64,000 nt of DNA, taken from the NCBI GenBank assembly GCA_013540605.1, contig JABVCK010000005.1, forward strand, positions 1 to 64,000, read 5' to 3'. Below are positions 1 through 8,814 of this stretch, piece by piece. A program made the position numbers and the translations under genes. Every line of letters starts with the position of its first letter. Position 1 is the stretch's first letter. The notes under the pieces are model-generated. The model did no database searches and was not told the origin of the DNA. It saw only the letters and a list, made by a program, of their open reading frames with translations. The DNA comes from Bacillota bacterium. Lineage in GTDB: Bacteria; Bacillota; Clostridia; Ch29.

Positions 1-398
<398 letters not shown>

Positions 399-691
399 AT
401 CGGTTTATCCTCAACTCAAAGGCTTTTTTTGCTTGGCTTGTTTCGCACTGTTCAGTTGTCAAAAGGTGCAACGTCGACGAGGTGTCGACTTTTTCAATGA
501 TAGCACAACTAATATGTGCTGTCAAGAATTTATTTGCTGTATTGAATATTAGTGCCGCTCATAGCGGCGACTTTTATATATTAGCATATACATTTATCAC
601 TGTCAACACCAATAAATGCAGCAGATTATGCTTAATGGAACAAAATATCCCATTATATACGCTTACTCTGGTTTACTTATATATTATGTAG
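399..691 (-). other. rRNA leader and lysS-rRNA spacer
   Basis: Gene-free stretch between lysS and the 16S gene. It holds the rRNA promoter and a roughly 90-nt leader with a small palindrome (GTCGAC...GTCGAC, about 473-489). A segment reading TTTTGACAACTGAACAG lies just upstream of the mature 16S end, a sort of sequence common in Firmicute rRNA leaders. I see no convincing intrinsic terminator for lysS here and no ORF with a ribosome site. Confidence 0.6.
497..525 (-). promoter_or_regulatory. sigmaA promoter of the rRNA operon
   Basis: On the minus strand TTGACA (520-525) is separated by exactly 17 bases from TATCAT (497-502), one mismatch from the full consensus. Transcription would start near 490, about 90 bases before the 16S gene, the usual arrangement for an rRNA operon. 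Confidence 0.85.
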
Positions 692-2176
692 CTATTCTCT
701 AGGTTTCATTGTTGGAAACAGGATTACATCTCTAATAGAATAGGAATCTGTAAAGAACATAACCAGACGGTCAATTCCTATTCCAAGTCCGCCCGTTGGA
801 GGCAAACCCACTTCTAATGCACTGATATAATCCTCATCCATCATATGCGCTTCTTCATCCCCCGCTTCCCGTTGTTTTAACTGGTCCTCAAACCTTTTCT
901 TCTGGTCGATAGGATCGTTTAGCTCAGAAAATGCGTTTGCTATTTCCCTTGCGTATATGAATCCTTCAAATCGGCTGGTAAAATCCGTATTCCCGGGTAT
1001 TCTTTTAGCCAAGGGAGAAACCTCAACCGGATAATCAGTTATAAATATAGGCTGAATAAGATGTTCTTCAACTTTCTCCTCGAATACTGCATTTATTATC
1101 TCACCCTTGGACATAGTCTTTTCCACTTCTATTCCAAGCTGTTTTACAGCGTTATAGGCCTCTTCCTGCGTTTCTATGCCGGCAAAATCGATACCTGCAA
1201 ATCTCTTGATTGCATCCAGCATGGTCATCCTTGTCCAGGGAGGTGTAAGATCTATTTCAATGCCCTGGTATTGTATCTTCGTCGTCCCCAGAACCTTCTC
1301 TGCGGCGTATGCAATTATGTTCTCCGTCAATTCCATCATGCCGTGGTAATCGGTATACGCTTCATATATCTCAATTGATGTGAATTCCGGGTTATGCTTA
1401 ACGGACATCCCTTCGTTCCTGAAAATCCTGCCTATTTCGTACACTTTCTCAAGCCCACCTACAATCAAACGTTTAAGATGAAGCTCTGTGGCTATTCTTA
1501 AATACATGTCAATGTCAAGGGTGTTATGGTGGGTTATAAAGGGTCTTGCGTTCGCTCCACCTGCTATGGTATGCAGAATAGGAGTTTCTACTTCTATAAA
1601 GCCCAAGCCGTCCAGGTAATTCTGGATGGCCCTAATGGTGTTACTTCTTATAATAAAGGTCCGTTTGACTTCGGGGTTAACAATCAGGTCAACATATCTT
1701 TGCCTGTACCTCAAATCCTGGTCTTTCAGCCCATGCCATTTTTCCGGGAGTATCTGCAATGATTTGCACAGCAAAATAATTTCCTGCGCTTTTACTGAAA
1801 TTTCCCCGGTCCTGGTCGTGAAAACTTCACCTTTCACTCCGATAATGTCACCTATATCATAAGAAGTAAAATCATTATAGCTCTCTTCACCTATATTATC
1901 TTCCCTCACGTAAATCTGTATACGTCCGTTTCTATCCTGTATATCGGCAAAACTTGCCTTGCCGTGGCTTCTTTTGGTCATAATCCGGCCTGCAACGGAT
2001 ACTTCTTTTCCTTCAAATTCCTCGTAGTTATCCTTTATATCAGAAGAATAGTTCTTTCTATCAAATTTATCTATTGCAAATGGGTCCTTGCCTTTTCTTT
2101 TAAGTTCATCCAGCTTCTGCCGCCTTAATAATAGCATTTCATTAAGACTCAGTTCATCCCTAGTATCCTTTTCCAT
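692..2176 (-). CDS. lysS: Lysyl-tRNA synthetase, class II
   Basis: Charges tRNA-Lys with lysine using ATP, in the cytoplasm. The 494-residue protein has the normal class II length. An N-terminal OB-fold anticodon-binding domain (about residues 60-150, [11 protein letters not shown]) precedes the catalytic core. Motif 2 is seen as [18 protein letters not shown] and motif 3 as [13 protein letters not shown] near the C terminus. The ATG start lies about 16 bases after the greA stop, so the two are probably cotranscribed. The greA-lysS-rRNA order is common near the origin in Clostridia. Confidence 0.97.
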   Translation of the reverse strand: MEKDTRDELSLNEMLLLRRQKLDELKRKGKDPFAIDKFDRKNYSSDIKDNYEEFEGKEVSVAGRIMTKRSHGKASFADIQDRNGRIQIYVREDNIGEESYNDFTSYDIGDIIGVKGEVFTTRTGEISVKAQEIILLCKSLQILPEKWHGLKDQDLRYRQRYVDLIVNPEVKRTFIIRSNTIRAIQNYLDGLGFIEVETPILHTIAGGANARPFITHHNTLDIDMYLRIATELHLKRLIVGGLEKVYEIGRIFRNEGMSVKHNPEFTSIEIYEAYTDYHGMMELTENIIAYAAEKVLGTTKIQYQGIEIDLTPPWTRMTMLDAIKRFAGIDFAGIETQEEAYNAVKQLGIEVEKTMSKGEIINAVFEEKVEEHLIQPIFITDYPVEVSPLAKRIPGNTDFTSRFEGFIYAREIANAFSELNDPIDQKKRFEDQLKQREAGDEEAHMMDEDYISALEVGLPPTGGLGIGIDRLVMFFTDSYSIRDVILFPTMKPRE

Positions 2177-2192
2177 GATTTACCCCCTGTAT

Positions 2193-2669
2193 CTATTTGT
2201 TTATTTCTAGAATTTGAAGCTTAATAGCTCCGTCAGGAACCAACACCTCAACAATTTCTCCCGTCTTCCTGCCCATCAAAGCTTTTCCTACAGGAGACTC
2301 ATTTGATATTTTCAACTGTGAAGGAGCTGCTTCAGCCGAGCTTACTATAGTATATTCCAGTATCTCATCAAACTCCAGGTCTTTAACGGTCACAACCGAC
2401 CCTATACTAACAACTTCAACAGAAATATCTTCTTCATCAATAACCTTTGCATTTTTCAGTAAATTCTCAATTGAAACAATACGGCCTTCAATAAAAGCCT
2501 GCTCCTTCTTAGCTTCATCGTACTCCGAATTTTCAGTAATATCGCCAAAAGCTATTGCTTGCTTTATCCTCTCAGCAATTTCCCTTCTTTTCTTGGTTTT
2601 CAAAAAATCCAGTTCTTCTTCTAATTTTTCGAGACCCGCTAATGTTAAAACAATTTCTTTCTGAGCCAT
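2193..2669 (-). CDS. greA: Transcription elongation factor GreA
   Basis: Stimulates the intrinsic RNA-cleavage activity of backtracked RNA polymerase. At 158 residues it has the standard length. The N-terminal half (about 1-75) is a charged antiparallel coiled coil ending in the family signature around [18 protein letters not shown], whose acidic tip residues enter the polymerase secondary channel. The C-terminal half is an FKBP-like domain ending in [18 protein letters not shown]. It is preceded by AAAGGGGAGACAT at the right distance from ATG and is followed by lysS in the same direction. Confidence 0.96.
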   Translation of the reverse strand: MAQKEIVLTLAGLEKLEEELDFLKTKKRREIAERIKQAIAFGDITENSEYDEAKKEQAFIEGRIVSIENLLKNAKVIDEEDISVEVVSIGSVVTVKDLEFDEILEYTIVSSAEAAPSQLKISNESPVGKALMGRKTGEIVEVLVPDGAIKLQILEINK

Positions 2670-2764
2670 TCTATGTCTCCCCTTTTAATATGATTTATCC
2701 TTGATAATATATGTCAGGATTATGTTTTTATTCTAAAATATATGCTGGAAAAATTTATCTTAAC

Positions 2765-2813
2765 TACAGATACAAGCACTGTATGGCGGCAACCACAGTG
2801 CTTGTATGCTGTA
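2765..2813. repeat. Long hairpin between greA and the shikimate-DH-like gene
   Basis: Arms TACAG-ATACAAGCACTGT (2765-2782) and ACAGTGCTTGTAT-G-CTGTA (2795-2813) give a stem of about 18 bp with a single bulge and a 12-nt loop. It lies just downstream of the minus-strand gene ending at 2852 and upstream of greA. It may act as a terminator or processing site, but no strong T-tract follows on either strand, so a small mobile hairpin element is also possible. Confidence 0.5.
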
Positions 2814-2851
2814 ATTATAATTTATGTACCAAAAGATGTCAAGGTGAATAT

Positions 2852-3922
2852 CTACATTGCATTTTTTGAAAAAGTTTCCTTAAATCTTCGTACGTCGTTA
2901 AATCCCAGGGCACCATTGCTTGCCCTGAAGCCCGAAAGCACAAAACCATGCTTCCTGGCAAGGTTAGAAATTTCCACTACCTTGTTTACATCCAGATCAC
3001 TGCCCAGGGAATAGTTCTCCTTTCTCCCTTCCATTGCAAGTATCATAGTCTCCGCCATGCAGGCATAGCAAGTTCCCGGCGGCAGTCCAAACCCAAAATC
3101 AAACTCCCCTCCCGGCACCTTGACCAGTCCGCCCTCTATTACCAAAACATCCTTCCTCTTCTCGGAAACAGAAACCGAAACATCCCTCGGCCTTGCAACA
3201 TCACATACAATGCTGCCGGATTTTAGGTGTTCAGGATGAATAATAGTATCCACAGAACTGCTGACAGAGATAACCACATCCGCCCTTCTCAAGGGACCGT
3301 CCACCCGGTCAGAGATATGTACGGATAAACCTGTATCCATCATGATTTCCCCGGCAAGCTTTTCAAGCCTTTCAATGTTTCTGGACACTAAAGACAGGAA
3401 TTTAACCTCCCGGGAGAGGATCCGTGCGCAGGCTTTACCGATAGAACCGTTAGCTCCTATAATAACTACGTCTGATTCCCTTATGTTCTTACCCATGATC
3501 CTGCTCGCTTCCTTAACCGCTTCCAGGGCTGTGGCTACAGTATACGTATTGCCGGTAGTTACAGGGGTTTTCAACTGTTTTGCTATGGAAATCCCCTTGT
3601 CTCCCACAACCGATGTAAAGGCCCCAAGCCCAATAACCTCAGCCCCCATACTCTCCGCAGTTTTACAGGCCTTGATTATCTTCTTCTCAACGAATTCAAC
3701 AGGCAATCCCATAATCTGCTCGGGTAAAAGAGTAACTGCAACAAAGCAGCCCTCAGTCTCTCCGAACTTTGACTTTATCCCTTTAACCTCCGATAATTTC
3801 ACCGGAGGCAACATTTGAATTGCCTTTTTTACTATTTTCTCTGATATCCTTTCTGCAAAACTGAACTTACTTGTAAGGTCCCTTATAGATAATGGGTGCA
3901 CAATAAACCCAAATCTCGTCAT
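2852..3922 (-). CDS. Shikimate dehydrogenase-like / acyl-ACP reductase-like Rossmann protein
   Basis: 356 residues. A nucleotide-binding Rossmann motif, VVIIGANGSIGKACARIL, sits near residue 155, and the C-terminal part (VPGGEFDFGFGLPPGTCYACMAET) resembles the cyanobacterial-type acyl-[acyl carrier protein] reductase and saccharopine/shikimate dehydrogenase-like families. The family comparison suggests an NAD(P)H-dependent reductase of a thioester or keto acid, but the substrate is unknown. The conserved Cys in GTCYAC could be a thioester nucleophile. It follows the quinate-dehydrogenase-like gene by 28 bases and probably shares its operon and regulator. The ATG has AAGGAATAGG upstream. Confidence 0.65.
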   Translation of the reverse strand: MTRFGFIVHPLSIRDLTSKFSFAERISEKIVKKAIQMLPPVKLSEVKGIKSKFGETEGCFVAVTLLPEQIMGLPVEFVEKKIIKACKTAESMGAEVIGLGAFTSVVGDKGISIAKQLKTPVTTGNTYTVATALEAVKEASRIMGKNIRESDVVIIGANGSIGKACARILSREVKFLSLVSRNIERLEKLAGEIMMDTGLSVHISDRVDGPLRRADVVISVSSSVDTIIHPEHLKSGSIVCDVARPRDVSVSVSEKRKDVLVIEGGLVKVPGGEFDFGFGLPPGTCYACMAETMILAMEGRKENYSLGSDLDVNKVVEISNLARKHGFVLSGFRASNGALGFNDVRRFKETFSKNAM

Positions 3923-3950
3923 TTCCTATTCCTTCCCTTCTGCTGTAGCT

Positions 3951-4871
3951 TCATATATATTGTTTTCTCTCCTCAAACCGGACAATCCTCGGCGCAAAAC
4001 CAAGCTCGTTGAGATAATCCTCGTATTGGACCGGGGTAAGCTCGGTATGCCCCTTACCGGCAATGGCAACGATAATAGCCTCCATAACGTTTGTTCCGAA
4101 GGAGCGCCCCTGGTATTCAGGGGTTGTTGTTATCAGGGTAGAAATCCCCGTTTGCCCCAGTTTCTCAATATCCCGTGCAGTAACAGTATTTGTGATAATA
4201 CTCTTCCCCTGCAGACTATCAGGCATATATTTATTAATATATAGAAAATCCCCTGCAATGATGTCAGCCTCATAGTAGAAACTGTGGAATTTTTCGTTTT
4301 TGTTCTCCTGTTTTTTTCCCGTTGGGTATAATACTTCAAAGGGAAGCCTGCATGCAATTGGCGCTATTACCTTTGCAATTCTGTGCAGTGTTTGTATTGA
4401 GTTGATTTTTTTTGGAATGCCAAGGGCAAAAATTAAGTCGCCGCAAACAACCTTAGCACCGATTTCCACCAAGGCTTCTGCCATACCGAAGCGGTCCATG
4501 GCTGAGACCACAAGGACCTTCTTACCCTTCATATCTAACACTCCGTTATCATATATATACCTGATTGCTTTCCTTTCGAGGGTGTTCTTCAATCCGGAAC
4601 CGTCAACTATGGGCGATATCTTTGCCGCTTCCTTCAGCTGCACTGCATCTTTGATAATGTATCTCTTGTTTCCGCCATGAATATATAAATCTATACCTCC
4701 CATACCGAAGGCGTCTACTTTGCCGTCAAATTCCCGTATCATTTTTATAGCTTTGTTTATATCTCCGTCCGTACCTCTTCTTTCTATTATAAAATCCTCA
4801 TCCAAAATCTTTGTCTCAACCCTGTGATCCCTGGTAGAGGACCCTATACTCACGCTTAGAATCCTTTTCAT
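3951..4871 (-). CDS. Quinate 5-dehydrogenase-like conserved clostridial protein
   Basis: 306 residues, resembling clostridial proteins usually labelled quinate 5-dehydrogenase, a name I regard as unproven. The N terminus has GSSTRDHRVE and FGMGGIDLYIHGGNKRY. A central segment KVLVVSAMDRFGMAEALVE looks like a dinucleotide-binding fold, and SIITNTVTARDIEKLGQTG follows. It lies between an HTH regulator upstream and the Rossmann reductase downstream with short gaps (31 and 28 bases), so the three form one transcription unit. AAAGGAGG precedes the ATG by 7 bases. Function is open. Confidence 0.6.
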   Translation of the reverse strand: MKRILSVSIGSSTRDHRVETKILDEDFIIERRGTDGDINKAIKMIREFDGKVDAFGMGGIDLYIHGGNKRYIIKDAVQLKEAAKISPIVDGSGLKNTLERKAIRYIYDNGVLDMKGKKVLVVSAMDRFGMAEALVEIGAKVVCGDLIFALGIPKKINSIQTLHRIAKVIAPIACRLPFEVLYPTGKKQENKNEKFHSFYYEADIIAGDFLYINKYMPDSLQGKSIITNTVTARDIEKLGQTGISTLITTTPEYQGRSFGTNVMEAIIVAIAGKGHTELTPVQYEDYLNELGFAPRIVRFEERKQYI

Positions 4872-4902
4872 TCGACTACCTCCTTTTTAATGAATGTCCC
4901 CA

Positions 4903-5439
4903 TTAGAGATTAGATGTCAACTGCAAAGCGTCAAATATCTGCTTAATCTCATCCAAAGATACATATACATCGCTGGTAATTGGTGACTGGCCTATATCCT
5001 TTCTTATCACCTGGCAGTCTAAAAGCGCCTCGATCAATCTTCCCCTTTTATCGGAAGCAAAAACAATAATGGTATCAAGATTTCTCGCCTCGGTGATCAG
5101 ACCCATGACTGAATTCAGAAGCTCCACACCGCTCTTTTCCTTAACAAATGTATTTCTCTCTTCCTCGGTCATGACAATGTGGAAATCAACACCATACTGC
5201 CCAATGAGCTTTATCACTTCACTTTTGTTTTTCACAGGAAACGCGATAAAACCTACGCTCTGCCCTTTTCTTATTTCTCCGATGCATTCCAACCGGGAAA
5301 CAAAACTCCTGTCAATCCCTATCTTCTCAGCAATATCCTGCTGGGAAAACCCTCTACCTCTCATCTCCAGGATATCTTCTACAGCTAATAAGATTTTCTC
5401 CAGGCTGACCGTTTTGTTCCCTATCCTGATAAATTTCAA
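4903..5439 (-). CDS. HTH-type transcriptional regulator of the dehydrogenase-like operon
   Basis: 178 residues. Residues about 28-52 (GFSQQDIAEKIGIDRSFVSRLE) are a clear XRE/KorB-like helix-turn-helix. The remainder is a small alpha/beta domain of unknown ligand (IIVFASDKRGRLIEALL). The start is a TTG six bases after GGAGGTG. A perfect 16-bp palindrome about 75 bases upstream is a natural operator, suggesting autoregulation. It is the first gene of a probable three-gene operon with the quinate/shikimate-dehydrogenase-like proteins. Confidence 0.7.
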   Translation of the reverse strand: MKFIRIGNKTVSLEKILLAVEDILEMRGRGFSQQDIAEKIGIDRSFVSRLECIGEIRKGQSVGFIAFPVKNKSEVIKLIGQYGVDFHIVMTEEERNTFVKEKSGVELLNSVMGLITEARNLDTIIVFASDKRGRLIEALLDCQVIRKDIGQSPITSDVYVSLDEIKQIFDALQLTSNL

Positions 5440-5510
5440 TCAAGACACCTCCCCCCGCTGTACGGTAACAGTCCCCTTTATTTATTATGTACATTTTTTC
5501 CATAACTATG

Positions 5511-5526
5511 TGCACAAATTTGTGCA
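5511..5526. promoter_or_regulatory. Perfect palindrome, probable operator
   Basis: TGCACAAATTTGTGCA is its own reverse complement over all 16 bases and lies about 72 bases upstream of the TTG start of the HTH regulator. Such symmetry in front of an HTH gene is typical of an autoregulatory operator. The assignment to this regulator is an inference from position. Confidence 0.6.
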
Positions 5527-5573
5527 TTCCTATTTTAGAATATTTCTTTCTTAAATTCAATATTCTTTTTTAA

Positions 5574-5606
5574 AAAAAGAACACCCATATCAATAGGTGC
5601 TCATAA
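5574..5606 (-). terminator. Probable intrinsic terminator of dusB
   Basis: At the very end of dusB, AGCACCTAT and ATGGGTGTT can pair imperfectly and are followed on the minus strand by seven T residues. The stem overlaps the dusB stop region. Confidence 0.45.
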
Positions 5607-6564
5607 CTTCATCCTGGTAATTATTCAGTAGTTCGAACAGCTGGTCTCTGGCAACAGCCTTGTTGACATCTTTTCTAAGCTGAGCTGCATTCTTAAAACC
5701 CCTTACATACCAGCCTACGTGTTTACGCATCTCCTTTACTGCGACTTGCTCCTCTTTATATTCCATCATAAGGTTAGTTTGCTTTTTTATCGTATCCAGA
5801 ACAACTTCCATGCTTGGAGGAGGCAGCAGCCCGCCTGTCTTAATAAAATGCAGTGTTTGCGAGAATATCCATGGATTTCCCATAGAACCCCTTCCAATCA
5901 TAACCGCATCACATCCGGTAGCCTCCATCATTCTGGCAGCATCTTCGGGATAAAACACATCCCCGTTGCCGATAACAGGAATGCTGACTGCCTCCTTCAC
6001 CTGCCTTATTATTTCCCAGTCAGCCTTTCCGCTGTAAAACTGCTCTCTGGTCCTTCCGTGTACGGCAACTGCGGCAGCTCCGTTATCCTGGGCAATCCTT
6101 GCAATCTCAACGGCATTAACGCTGCTTTCATCCCAACCCTTCCTGATCTTTACCGTAATTGGAATACTTAGAACCGAGTATACCTTTTTTATAATTTTCC
6201 CGGCCAGTTCAGGATTTTTCATCAGCGCCGAGCCTTCCCCATTCTTCACAATCTTTGGAGTGGGACAGCCCATGTTAATATCTATAATGTCCGCCTCATC
6301 CTGAATCTCCGATGCAACCTCGGCCATAAGTTCGGGTTCGGATCCAAACAGTTGAACAGCTACCGGACCGTCCTCTTTCTTTGTAAACAGTAGTTTTTCG
6401 GTTCTGCAATTCCTATAATACAGACCTTTGGCGCTCACCATCTCGGTATATGCCAGGGAGCATCCCTGCTCCTTGCATAGGAAACGGAACGCCCTGTCGG
6501 TTATGCCTGCCATCGGTGCGAGAAATATATTGTTATCAAGAACAACTCTATCTATACTAAGCAA
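5590..6564 (-). CDS. dusB: tRNA-dihydrouridine synthase B
   Basis: FMN-dependent TIM-barrel enzyme that reduces uridines in the tRNA D-loop. At 324 residues it is full length. Signatures seen are LAPMAGITDRAFR at the N terminus, INMGCPTPKIVKNGEGS (the Cys-containing motif), VKIRKGWDE, VAVHGRTREQFYSGKADW, PVIGNGDV and GCDAVMIGRG. The start is TTG with AAGGTGATG upstream. It follows coaX by about 22 bases, so birA-coaX-dusB form an operon that parallels the coaX to dusB order of Bacillus. Confidence 0.95.
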   Translation of the reverse strand: MLSIDRVVLDNNIFLAPMAGITDRAFRFLCKEQGCSLAYTEMVSAKGLYYRNCRTEKLLFTKKEDGPVAVQLFGSEPELMAEVASEIQDEADIIDINMGCPTPKIVKNGEGSALMKNPELAGKIIKKVYSVLSIPITVKIRKGWDESSVNAVEIARIAQDNGAAAVAVHGRTREQFYSGKADWEIIRQVKEAVSIPVIGNGDVFYPEDAARMMEATGCDAVMIGRGSMGNPWIFSQTLHFIKTGGLLPPPSMEVVLDTIKKQTNLMMEYKEEQVAVKEMRKHVGWYVRGFKNAAQLRKDVNKAVARDQLFELLNNYQDEVMSTY

Positions 6565-6586
6565 AACTCATCACCTTATAGATTCT

Positions 6587-7354
6587 TTACTTATTCATCT
6601 GGTAGATGTAGTTCAGACCGTCGAGGGTAAGCAAACCGTCAACTACATCTATTGTGCTGGATTCCGCAGCAATCAGCCTTGAGAGGCCACCCGTAGCCAC
6701 TACCTTTGCGTTATCCCATTTCTGTTCCTTCTTGATATTGCTAACTATGTAGTCGACAAGACCCACATACCCATATATGATACCCGCCTGCATGCTGCTA
6801 ACAGTATTCTTGCACACAAAAGCACCCGGCTTTACTAATTCCACTCTGGGAAGCTTCGCCGCCCTTTGAAATAATGCATCACTGGCTATGATTATTCCAG
6901 GGGCTATTGCCCCACCGAGATACTCAGCCCTTTCATTCACAGCACAAAACGTCGTAGCTGTGCCAAAATCCACAATAATCACAGGCCCTCCATATTTTTT
7001 ATAGGCAGCTACTGCATTTACTATCCTATCGGCGCCAACTTCCTTTGGATTATCATATTTTATATCTATTCCCGTCTTTATCCCCGGACCCACAATCAAC
7101 GGGCTCACCCTGCAGTATTTGTTAACGGCGTGCTGGAGGGAATACATTAATGTAGGAACAACCGAAGAAATAACGACCGCCTTTGCATCTGCCATATTAA
7201 GTCCTTCATACCTGAACAGTTCATTCAACAGCATACCATATTCGTCAGCCGTCTTGCTTTTATCTGTGGACAGCCTCCAGCTTGTTATCATCTTGTTGTC
7301 TTCATATACTCCCAGCACTATATTAGTGTTTCCAACATCAAAAACCAGTATCAC
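6587..7354 (-). CDS. coaX: Type III pantothenate kinase
   Basis: First step of coenzyme A synthesis, phosphorylating pantothenate with ATP. Acetate-and-sugar-kinase fold: phosphate-1 motif FDVGNTN at the start, [17 protein letters not shown] in the middle and VDFGTATTF as phosphate-2. The usual family start (M-x-L-V-x-D-x-G-N-T-N) fits a GTG at 7354. A GTG three codons earlier (7363) is the alternative. The panC and panD genes of the same pathway lie 50 kb away in the window. Confidence 0.93.
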   Translation of the reverse strand: MILVFDVGNTNIVLGVYEDNKMITSWRLSTDKSKTADEYGMLLNELFRYEGLNMADAKAVVISSVVPTLMYSLQHAVNKYCRVSPLIVGPGIKTGIDIKYDNPKEVGADRIVNAVAAYKKYGGPVIIVDFGTATTFCAVNERAEYLGGAIAPGIIIASDALFQRAAKLPRVELVKPGAFVCKNTVSSMQAGIIYGYVGLVDYIVSNIKKEQKWDNAKVVATGGLSRLIAAESSTIDVVDGLLTLDGLNYIYQMNK

Positions 7355-7401
7355 ACGTTTCACCTGCTCTTCTGTTAAATTATTTTTTCAATATAATAAA
7401 C

Positions 7402-8382
7402 CTAAACATATCCCTCGACACCCCTAACCGAGACATCACCGGATAGGATTTCTTCGATGCCGTGGTCTGTTTCCACTAATAGAACTCCATCTTCCCTGAT
7501 CTTTAAGGCTTTTCCCCGGTAAGTGCAGTTGATACCGATAACCTCTACCTCTCTGTCCAAAACAACGGAAAGTCTATTGCAATCATAAACTATTGCACCG
7601 AACCCCCCCGATACAAATCTTTTATATACTTCCTCTATGTGTTCTGCCACGTGTACCAGCAGTTCCTTTCTTGAAACATCCCTGCCCAGTTCTACCTTCA
7701 AAGAAGATGCTTTATCCCTTATTTCATCAGGTATATCCTCTGATCCTGTATTGACATTTATCCCTATTCCCACTACTATATAATAAACTAAATCCGGCTC
7801 TGCGCTCATCTCGGTAAGTATTCCACAGATTTTTTTACCGTTGACTATGATATCATTGGGCCATTTTATCCCTGCCTTCAGTCGGCAAGTTTCCCAAATG
7901 GCTTCTGCCACCGCAACGGCAATCGCCTGGGTGATCTGATATACCTTGCTTGGGTGCAGTTCCGGCTTCAGGACCAATGTCATCCAGATACCGGTTCCAG
8001 GCGGAGAAACCCAGCGCCTTCCCATTCTTCCCTTTCCCCCGGTTTGTTTCTCAGCTATTACTATGGTGCCTTCTCCTTCATTAAGAGCAATTTGTTTTGC
8101 ATAATCGTTGGTTGAATTCACTTCTTGCATAAATATTATTTTATGCCCCACAAATTCTGTTTTCAGCATATCCTTAATCTCATCAACCATAATAGGGTCA
8201 GGCCCTTCAACCAATCTGTATCCTTTGTTCGAAACTGAATCAATTTTATAGCCCTCTTCCCTTAAAATATTGATGTACTTCCAGACAGCAGTTCTGCTTA
8301 CTTTCAAATTAATGCTTAATCTCTGTCCTGAAACAAAGCTACCCTTTTGAAGTATCAATTCCTTTAAGACTTTATTCTTCAT
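7402..8382 (-). CDS. birA: Bifunctional biotin operon repressor / biotin-protein ligase
   Basis: 326 residues. An N-terminal winged helix (about 1-60, VSGQRLSINLKVSRTAVWKYINIL) makes it the regulatory class II type of BirA. The catalytic domain carries EKQTGGKGRMGRRWVSP (biotinyl-AMP loop) and IKWPNDIIV, and a small C-terminal domain follows. It would attach biotin to the acyl carrier subunit of the methylmalonyl-CoA decarboxylase encoded at 17909-18298. It borders the accessory island, with a 430-bp non-coding block upstream. Confidence 0.95.
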   Translation of the reverse strand: MKNKVLKELILQKGSFVSGQRLSINLKVSRTAVWKYINILREEGYKIDSVSNKGYRLVEGPDPIMVDEIKDMLKTEFVGHKIIFMQEVNSTNDYAKQIALNEGEGTIVIAEKQTGGKGRMGRRWVSPPGTGIWMTLVLKPELHPSKVYQITQAIAVAVAEAIWETCRLKAGIKWPNDIIVNGKKICGILTEMSAEPDLVYYIVVGIGINVNTGSEDIPDEIRDKASSLKVELGRDVSRKELLVHVAEHIEEVYKRFVSGGFGAIVYDCNRLSVVLDREVEVIGINCTYRGKALKIREDGVLLVETDHGIEEILSGDVSVRGVEGYV

Positions 8383-8721
8383 TCAGACCACCACCCCATA
8401 TGAAAACAGGCTCAATTATTCCCTGTTGCGTTGTCTAAGTAACCCTTTTCAAATCCAATCTTCATATATTATAAACCCAGAACTTGCTTTTATCAAATAA
8501 TTACACCCCAAAATTAAAAATAATCATCCACCCCTTCAAGGGGTGATCTTTATTGGAGCCCTATAAGGGCCTAATACTAGCAATGCCTAAAGGCATATCA
8601 CCTCCTATTGTTTTAGATTCGGCTGGCAAAACCGTATCTATTCTAACAATAGGGGATTTTATCTGTCAAAATGCTACAAGCTATCTATTGCTCTACATGC
8701 ATAGCATGTGGTTTTTTACGC
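8383..8721. other. Structured non-coding block with tandem hairpins
   Basis: No convincing long gene. Successive perfect or near-perfect hairpins were read: 8529-8545 (CACCCCTTCAAGGGGTG), 8558-8570 (GCCCTATAAGGGC), 8583-8596 (ATGCCTAAAGGCAT), 8604-8653 (CCTATTGTT...AACAATAGG, with AGAT/ATCT and CGG/CCG nested inside), 8695-8709 (ACATGC/GCATGT) and 8710-8730. On the minus strand GGAGGTGAT immediately precedes an 11-codon frame (8561-8596, MPLGIASIRPL) that starts and stops inside hairpins. It may be a structured RNA, a leader upstream of birA, or the end of a small mobile element marking the edge of the island. Confidence 0.5.
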
Positions 8722-8753
8722 GAAAAAACCGCCAAATCTTGAGATTGGGCGGC
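8722..8753 (-). terminator. Intrinsic terminator after grdB
   Basis: On the minus strand CCGCC-C-AATCT and AGATT-T-GGCGG form a strong stem with a two-base loop, followed directly by TTTTTT (8728-8723). It lies 60 bases past the grdB stop and ends the grdE-grdB transcript. Confidence 0.85.
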
Positions 8754-8814
8754 TTTTGCCTACAAGCTGAGACACCCTTTTGGGTGATCCTTTTCTATGC
8801 TCAAAACCGGGGTT

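Noticed and set aside
482-691. Open frame in the rRNA-lysS spacer
   Set aside because: It overlaps the rRNA promoter antisense and has no ribosome site or recognisable protein.
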